DNA of 11,029 nucleotides, taken from Candidatus Ventricola intestinavium. GTDB lineage: Bacteria > Bacillota > Clostridia > Christensenellales > Aristaeellaceae. The stretch's first letter is position 1; each line of letters begins with the position of its first letter. The DNA lies in NCBI GenBank assembly GCA_018715105.1, contig DVMG01000279.1:1-11029 (forward strand). Reading direction: 5' to 3'. Positions 7,313 to 11,029 of the stretch are shown here, in pieces. Made by a program: the position numbers and the translations under genes. Under the pieces are notes generated by a model. The model did no database searches, was not told where the DNA came from, and saw nothing but the letters and a program-made list of their open reading frames with translations.

Positions 7313-8230
7313 TCAGCTCAGGAAACCGCGGATGATTTTCTCTTCCGCTTCCTCCTCGGTGAGCCCCAGCGTGCGCAGCTTGATGATCTGATCCCCGGCA
7401 ATCTTGCCGATGGCCGCCTCATGGATCAGCGCGGCGTCGCTGTGATGCGCACAGAGCTTGGGAGCCGCGTCGACGATCCCGTTTTCCGCGATGATGGCAT
7501 CGCATTCTGAGTGGCCGCTGCACGGCGCATTGCCGATGATCGTGGAGAAATAGGTCTGGCGGGAATGATCCCGCGCGACGGAGCGGGAGACAATGTCCGC
7601 TCCGGCACCCTCGCCATTCAGCTCCACCTCAAACTGGGTATCCGCCGTCTGTTCCTTCTGGGTCAGGAGATGCTCGCGGATCGTCAGGCGGGCTCCCCTG
7701 CCCACGACGGCCTTTGTCTTGCGCAGCGTGCGGTCCACGCCGCCGATCTGGGAGGTGTCCATTTCCAGAACAGCGCCCTCTTCCAGATAAATCTCTGTCA
7801 CCGGATCAATGCTGCGGATACCGGTGCCCGTTCCGGTGCCGACGTGCTTTTCAAGATAACGGACATGGGAACCGGGAGCGAGAAAGAAGCGGTGGATGCC
7901 GCTGTGCCGGGCCCTTTCACCGGTCTGCGTGTGAACGCCGCAGCCCGCCACAATCGTCACATCGGCATGCGTTCCGACATAAAAGTCATTGTAGACCAGG
8001 TCGTCCACATCGCCGTGGGTGACGCAGGCCGGGATGGATACTGTTTCACCGGTGGTTCCGGGAAGGATGTGAATATTCAGGCCGGGCTTGTCCTCCTTAT
8101 TATCGATGAGGATGTTTTTGCTGGATTGCCGGGCGACGCTGCAGCCGTTTTCCCGGATATTGTATGCGCCGGAAAAGCTCCCCTTCCAGTCGGAGACGAG
8201 ATGAAGCAGCGTTTTTGTGATCTCATTCAT
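7313..8230 (-). CDS. SufB/SufD-like Fe-S cluster scaffold protein (short form)
   Basis: Beta-helix core protein of the SUF machinery, partner of SufC and expected to build or carry Fe-S clusters in the cytosol. The start is ATG 8230 (305 aa), with GGAGGAGG 9 nt upstream; a TTG at 8233 is the less likely alternative. It lacks the long N-terminal region of SufB (about 480 aa) or SufD (about 420 aa) but keeps the C-terminal family signature: HEAAIGKIAGDQIIKLRTLG (270-289), then TEEEAEEKIIRGF. H270 aligns by eye with the SufD histidine of the SHGATVG region. Candidate ligands are C237 and C243 in NAPCSGHSECDAII and C260 in PKLCAHH. The SufB catalytic Cys of KCGAHTFP has no obvious counterpart. 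The start overlaps the end of sufC by 8 nt, indicating coupled translation. The pair looks like the minimal SufBC (Sms-type) systems described in anaerobes. No cysteine desulfurase or SufU is within the window. Confidence 0.88.
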   Translation of the reverse strand: MNEITKTLLHLVSDWKGSFSGAYNIRENGCSVARQSSKNILIDNKEDKPGLNIHILPGTTGETVSIPACVTHGDVDDLVYNDFYVGTHADVTIVAGCGVHTQTGERARHSGIHRFFLAPGSHVRYLEKHVGTGTGTGIRSIDPVTEIYLEEGAVLEMDTSQIGGVDRTLRKTKAVVGRGARLTIREHLLTQKEQTADTQFEVELNGEGAGADIVSRSVARDHSRQTYFSTIIGNAPCSGHSECDAIIAENGIVDAAPKLCAHHSDAALIHEAAIGKIAGDQIIKLRTLGLTEEEAEEKIIRGFLS

Positions 8231-8954
8231 CAAAGATTTCCTCCTCCTTTCTGCAGCCGGCGGCCAGATGCCCGGTTGAGAGCACGCGGTCCATCATGGT
8301 ATCCCGGTTGCCGGCAGCCTGGATGACTCCATCCGCCAGCAGAACGATTTCGTCCGCAATACGCAGGATACGCTCCTGATGGGAGATGATGACCAACGTG
8401 CCATGCAGGTTGCGGCGCATATCCTGAAAGACTCCGATCAGGTTCTTAAAGCTCCAAAGATCGATGCCCGCCTCCGGCTCGTCAAACACGGTCAAAAGCG
8501 TGTGCCGGGCCAACACCGTAGCGATTTCAATCCGCTTGATTTCCCCGCCGGAGAGGGTGGCGTTGACCTCCCGGTCGATATAATCCCGTGCGCACAAACC
8601 GACCCGGCCGAGAATGTCGCACAGCTGCTGGGAATCAAGCGTGTTGCCGGAGGCCGTTTCAATCAGTTCCCGGACGGTGATGCCCTTGAAGCGAACGGGC
8701 TGCTGGAAGGCAAAACTGACGCCCTTTTTCGCGCGTTCGGTGATGTCAAGCCCGGTGATGTCCTCTTCATTGAGAAGGATGTGCCCGCTGGTGGGCAGTT
8801 CAATCCCGGCGATCAACTTGGCCAGGGTTGTCTTTCCGCTGCCGTTGGGCCCGGTTATCACAACCAGTTTCCCATCGGGAACAACGAGATTGACGCCACG
8901 AAGGACCTCTTTCCCGTCCGGGGCATTCCATGTGATGTTATGTAAGCGCAGCAT
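8223..8954 (-). CDS. sufC: SufC, Fe-S assembly ABC ATPase
   Basis: Soluble ABC-type ATPase that drives conformational change in SufB/D scaffolds. It is 243 aa, near the usual 245-260. In order: Walker A GPNGSGKT (35-42), Q-loop FQQPVRF with Q84/Q85, signature LSGGE (134-138) followed by KRIEIA as in SufC, Walker B with LTVFDEPEAGID (154-165, E159 of the DEP), and H-loop H192 in IISHQ. DEPEAGID, where most ABC proteins have DEPTSGLD, and the FQ-P-V/I pattern are typical of SufC rather than of a transporter ATPase, and no membrane subunit is adjacent. ATG 8954 has a modest GAGGTG ribosome binding site 5 nt upstream. It is the first gene of the minus-strand unit sufC, sufB/D-like, kinase, behind the promoter at 9086-9114 with a leader of about 125 nt. 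Confidence 0.94.
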   Translation of the reverse strand: MLRLHNITWNAPDGKEVLRGVNLVVPDGKLVVITGPNGSGKTTLAKLIAGIELPTSGHILLNEEDITGLDITERAKKGVSFAFQQPVRFKGITVRELIETASGNTLDSQQLCDILGRVGLCARDYIDREVNATLSGGEIKRIEIATVLARHTLLTVFDEPEAGIDLWSFKNLIGVFQDMRRNLHGTLVIISHQERILRIADEIVLLADGVIQAAGNRDTMMDRVLSTGHLAAGCRKEEEIFDE

Positions 8955-9052
8955 GATCGCACCTCATTTCTATCCTGCTGATTCTTGTGTGACGGAGTTT
9001 GCATGGAATTTGGGAAAATGCGGTAGGGAAAGGCCGCCCGCATCGCCGATTC

Positions 9053-9080
9053 AAAGAAGTTTTGATAAACTAACTTCTTT
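9053..9080 (-). promoter_or_regulatory. Perfect inverted repeat at suf start site (operator or leader hairpin)
   Basis: AAAGAAGTT (9053-9061) and AACTTCTTT (9072-9080) are perfect 9-bp inverted arms around a 10-nt centre. The repeat starts about 6 nt past the -10 box on the minus strand, so it covers the predicted +1 to about +28. That is a common place for a repressor operator, such as an Fe-S-sensing Rrf2-type or other dimeric regulator. As RNA it would form a 5' hairpin. No T-run follows, so it is not a terminator. The binding protein is unknown. Confidence 0.55.
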
Positions 9081-9085
9081 TCTGT

Positions 9086-9114
9086 ATGATAGCACCCGCT
9101 CACGTGCCTGTCAA
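9086..9114 (-). promoter_or_regulatory. Sigma-A promoter of the suf operon
   Basis: On the minus strand TTGACA (complement of 9109-9114) is followed after exactly 17 bp by TATCAT (complement of 9086-9091). The -35 is perfect and the -10 matches 5 of 6. Predicted start is near 9079, giving a leader of about 125 nt before the sufC ATG at 8954. This is the best promoter match in the window. Confidence 0.82.
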
Positions 9115-9217
9115 GGGATCCAAGGAAGGGCGGACGCCGGAGAAAACCTCTTTGCAAAAGAGAGCGAAAGCCTGCCCTGTCCGCGGCGGAATCTCTCTGG
9201 AGCGGGAGATAGGAAAG

Positions 9218-9249
9218 CAGCCGCTCAGGCAGCATGGCCTGAGCGGCTG
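9218..9249 (-). terminator. Hairpin terminator of the activase/HgdB-like operon
   Basis: CAGCCGCTCAGGC (9218-9230) and GCCTGAGCGGCTG (9237-9249) form a perfect 13-bp stem with a 6-nt loop, starting 10 nt after the stop codon of the minus-strand gene that ends at 9260. On the minus strand the stem is followed by CTTTCCTATCTC, which is pyrimidine-rich but not a clean T-run. Termination is likely from position and stem strength; efficiency is uncertain. Confidence 0.72.
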
Positions 9250-9259
9250 TGCGGGCGGC

Positions 9260-10624
9260 TTATCCGATCCGGCGCGCCTTTTCTTCCTGAACGCCGCAGG
9301 AGCCGCATGCGGCGCAGCCGCCGCAGGCAGCCTGCCGCTCATCCTCCGCGATAAGCAGTTCCTGCTGCTGGCGCTTGGCATCCGCGTCATGCGCAACGGC
9401 GAGCATCAGGCGGATGCGGTTTTCCTGATTGACCTTTGTAGCCGACAGATCATAGTCAATGGGCACAATGTTGATGCCCGGATGCACCTGTGTGAGACGG
9501 CGGATCATGCCCTTTCCACAGATATGGTTGGGCAGGCATCCGAAGGGCTGGGTACAGATGATGTTTTCATAACCGTTTTCCGCGAGTTCAAGCATTTCGG
9601 CCGTGAGCAGCCAGCCTTCGCCCATCTTGCTTCCATAGCCGATTACGCCCTTGACAAGGGACTTGGTGTGCGCAAACGGCGTGGGCGGCACAAAATTGGG
9701 GTGGGCGGACACGGCCCGGATAAGCGCCCCTTCCATCCGCTGCACGTAACGCATCAGCGCCTTGCACACGAAAAGCTTGAGCGGATTGCCGCCATAGAGG
9801 TGAATATCCTCAATGCGGTTATCAATCTTAAAGAGGGCAAAGCCCATGATGCCGGGCAGCATGTATTCGCAATCCTGCGTGCGCAGGAACGCCTCCAGGC
9901 CGTTGTTGCCGAGGGAGGAGTATTTGACGTAGATTTCGCCGACGATTCCCACACGCGTTTTGCGCTCGTGACTGCGGTCAATGGCGTCAAAATCCGAGAC
10001 GATGCGCGCAAGGTTTTCCTCCATGTCCCGGTGAGAAAGGCCGCGCCCCCGGTTGAACTGGGCAATCAGTTCGTCGTTCCAGCGGGCGATGAGCGCATCC
10101 GTTTCTCCCTTCTCGTATTCATAGGGCCGTGTCTGGTTGGAGACGCACATGATGCAGTCGCCATACACCAAAGAGGCGACGACCTGCCGGATCAGCGGCA
10201 GGGTGAGCTTAAAGCCCGACGCGCTCTCCAGGCCGGACATGTTGACCGAAATCACCGGAACCTGCGAAAGCCCGGCTTTTTTAAGCGCCTTGCGCAGCAG
10301 GTAGATATAGTTGCTGGCGCGGCAGCCGCCGCCTGTCTGCGTGATGATGAGGGCGACCTTGTTGACATCGTATTCGCCCGAATGAAGCGCATCCAGAAAT
10401 TGGCCGATGACAAGCAGCGCGGGCACGCATGTATCGTTATGCACATATTTGAGGCCCTCCGCCATGACGCCGGGGCCGTGGTTTTTAAGCAGCACGGCGT
10501 TATAGCCGTTCAGGCGGAGCACCTTCTCGATGAGGGAAAAGTGGAATTCGAGCATGTTGGGCACGAGGATGGTATATCCGGCTTCCCGCATCTCCCGGGT
10601 GAATTCAACATGTTCGCTGGGCAT
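9260..10624 (-). CDS. 2-hydroxyacyl-CoA dehydratase (HgdB)-like, activase-associated protein
   Basis: Protein of 454 aa matching the C-terminal half of the large acyl-CoA dehydratase activase/DUF2229-type proteins of anaerobes, a relative of the [4Fe-4S] subunits of 2-hydroxyacyl-CoA dehydratases. ATG 10624 has AAGGAG 7 nt upstream; the longer frame to 10675 would run into the preceding gene. Recognisable segments: LKYVHNDTCVPALLVIGQ (58-75, C66), ITQTGGGCRASNY (94-106, C101), VISVNMSGLE (125-133), RPYEYEKG (166-173), ICTQPFGCLPNHICGKGM (356-373, C357, C363, C369) and ATKVNQENRIRLML. Cysteines in such segments are the probable cluster ligands. The true substrate of this family branch is not known, and it often lies away from any CoA pathway. 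Odd: a C-terminal tail with C434, C437, C440 and C443 in C-x2-C-x2-C-x2-C spacing. It starts 4 nt after the stop of the activase gene. Confidence 0.85.
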   Translation of the reverse strand: MPSEHVEFTREMREAGYTILVPNMLEFHFSLIEKVLRLNGYNAVLLKNHGPGVMAEGLKYVHNDTCVPALLVIGQFLDALHSGEYDVNKVALIITQTGGGCRASNYIYLLRKALKKAGLSQVPVISVNMSGLESASGFKLTLPLIRQVVASLVYGDCIMCVSNQTRPYEYEKGETDALIARWNDELIAQFNRGRGLSHRDMEENLARIVSDFDAIDRSHERKTRVGIVGEIYVKYSSLGNNGLEAFLRTQDCEYMLPGIMGFALFKIDNRIEDIHLYGGNPLKLFVCKALMRYVQRMEGALIRAVSAHPNFVPPTPFAHTKSLVKGVIGYGSKMGEGWLLTAEMLELAENGYENIICTQPFGCLPNHICGKGMIRRLTQVHPGINIVPIDYDLSATKVNQENRIRLMLAVAHDADAKRQQQELLIAEDERQAACGGCAACGSCGVQEEKARRIG

Positions 10625-10628
10625 GATA

Positions 10629-11029
10629 TCACTCCTTCTTGTCGTCAGCCTTTTTGCCGGCCGCCGCATCCGCAAGCGCCTGCTGCTGGTCGATGGCGGC
10701 GAAGAGCGAGCGCAGGCGAATGCGCACCGCGCCGAGGTTGGTGATCTCGTCGATCTTGATCTGGGTGTAGATCTTGCCCTTTGATTCCAGGATTTCGCGC
10801 ACCTCGTCGGTGGTGATGGCGTCCACGCCGCAGCCGAAGGACACCAGCTGCACCAGGTTCATGTCCGGCTGACCGGTGATATAGCGGGCGCTGGCGTAAA
10901 GGCGCGAGTGGTATGTCCACTGATTGAGCACGCCGACGGGCTCTTTCTGCATGTGCCAGGAGAGGGAATCCTCTGTGACCACAGCGGCGCCAAAGCCCGC
11001 GATGAGCCGGTCGATGCCGTGGTTGATTT
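10629..11029 (-). CDS. Acyl-CoA dehydratase activase/DUF2229 protein, C-terminal end (cut by window)
   Basis: The frame is open to the window edge and ends at TGA 10629-10631; about 133 residues are visible. INHGIDRLI, VTEDSLSW, LNQWTYHSRLYASARYI, LVQLVSFGCGVDAITTDEV and GKIYTQIKIDEITNLGAVRI form the closing part of the DUF2229 region that follows the ATP-binding activase (BcrAD/BadFG, ASKHA fold) domains in these proteins. Activases use ATP hydrolysis to push one electron from a [4Fe-4S] cluster onto a dehydratase. The ATPase and cluster domains must lie outside the window. In many Clostridia this region runs straight into the HgdB-like part in one chain of about 1400 aa. Here a stop after a Lys/Asp-rich tail (GKKADDKKE) separates them, and the last codons carry the ribosome binding site of the next gene. 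Confidence 0.85.
   Translation of the reverse strand, partial: INHGIDRLIAGFGAAVVTEDSLSWHMQKEPVGVLNQWTYHSRLYASARYITGQPDMNLVQLVSFGCGVDAITTDEVREILESKGKIYTQIKIDEITNLGAVRIRLRSLFAAIDQQQALADAAAGKKADDKKE

Noticed and set aside
6277..8326. Plus-strand frames of 352 and 271 aa opposite the kinase and SufB/D-like genes
   Set aside because: Shadows of recognisable genes; no motif, and the first is simply the continuation of the XRE pseudogene frame.
9148..9162. CTCTTT-GCA-AAAGAG hairpin upstream of the suf promoter
   Set aside because: A short 6-bp stem with no T-run and no link to a gene end; not enough to call a terminator or regulator.
9086..10744. 552-aa plus-strand frame opposite the HgdB-like gene
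   Set aside because: Antisense shadow of a gene with clear family motifs; composition is typical of reverse reading, and its start lies inside the suf promoter.

Overview
The window reads as a stretch of a GC-rich Bacillota chromosome, most likely class Clostridia. This rests on gene content: a SpoIIIE/FtsK translocase, a two-gene SufC plus short SufB/D-type Fe-S system, and a 2-hydroxyacyl-CoA dehydratase activase-type locus typical of anaerobes. Strong AGGAGG-type ribosome binding sites agree with it. No phage, transposon, CRISPR array, tRNA or rRNA is visible. I do not see a clearly undescribed system; the interest lies in variants of known families and in a few regulatory structures.

Left part, + strand (1-6066). 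The 3' end of an unrecognised gene (2-388) is followed by a promoter with an extended -10 and a leader that contain no gene (389-600). Then come a large FtsK/SpoIIIE DNA translocase (601-3795), a histidyl-tRNA synthetase of the LRYDLT type with a shortened C-terminus (3857-5119), a small RseC/MucC-family membrane redox protein (5150-5584) and thioredoxin (5645-5959). Spacing is short from ftsK onward. A strong hairpin/T-run terminator at 6026-6066 closes the unit, and its flanking A-run lets it also serve the converging minus-strand operon.

Middle (6067-6306). A wrecked XRE-family regulator gene lies here. Its HTH is intact up to a TAG where relatives usually have Tyr, homology resumes in frame after the stop, and its own end is lost against the kinase gene.

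Right part, - strand (6307-11029). sufC and a SufB/D-like gene overlap by 8 nt and are followed after about 70 nt by a PfkB-family sugar kinase, probably as one transcript. Its likely promoter is a near-consensus TTGACA-17-TATCAT box at 9086-9114. A perfect 9-bp inverted repeat (9053-9080) lies over the predicted start site and could be an operator or a leader hairpin. Upstream of this is the end of another minus-strand operon: the C-terminal part of an acyl-CoA dehydratase activase/DUF2229-type protein (cut by the window edge) and an HgdB-like partner with a C-x2-C-x2-C-x2-C tail, closed by a 13-bp hairpin at 9218-9249. In the 305-nt gap between sufC and this gene, 9115-9217 holds only a weak 6-bp hairpin and nothing I can assign.

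Possible links between the parts: the activase and HgdB-like proteins belong to families that carry [4Fe-4S] clusters and so are plausible clients of the neighbouring SufBC scaffold. The RseC-like protein and thioredoxin both depend on cysteine redox chemistry. These functional links are inference from adjacency.
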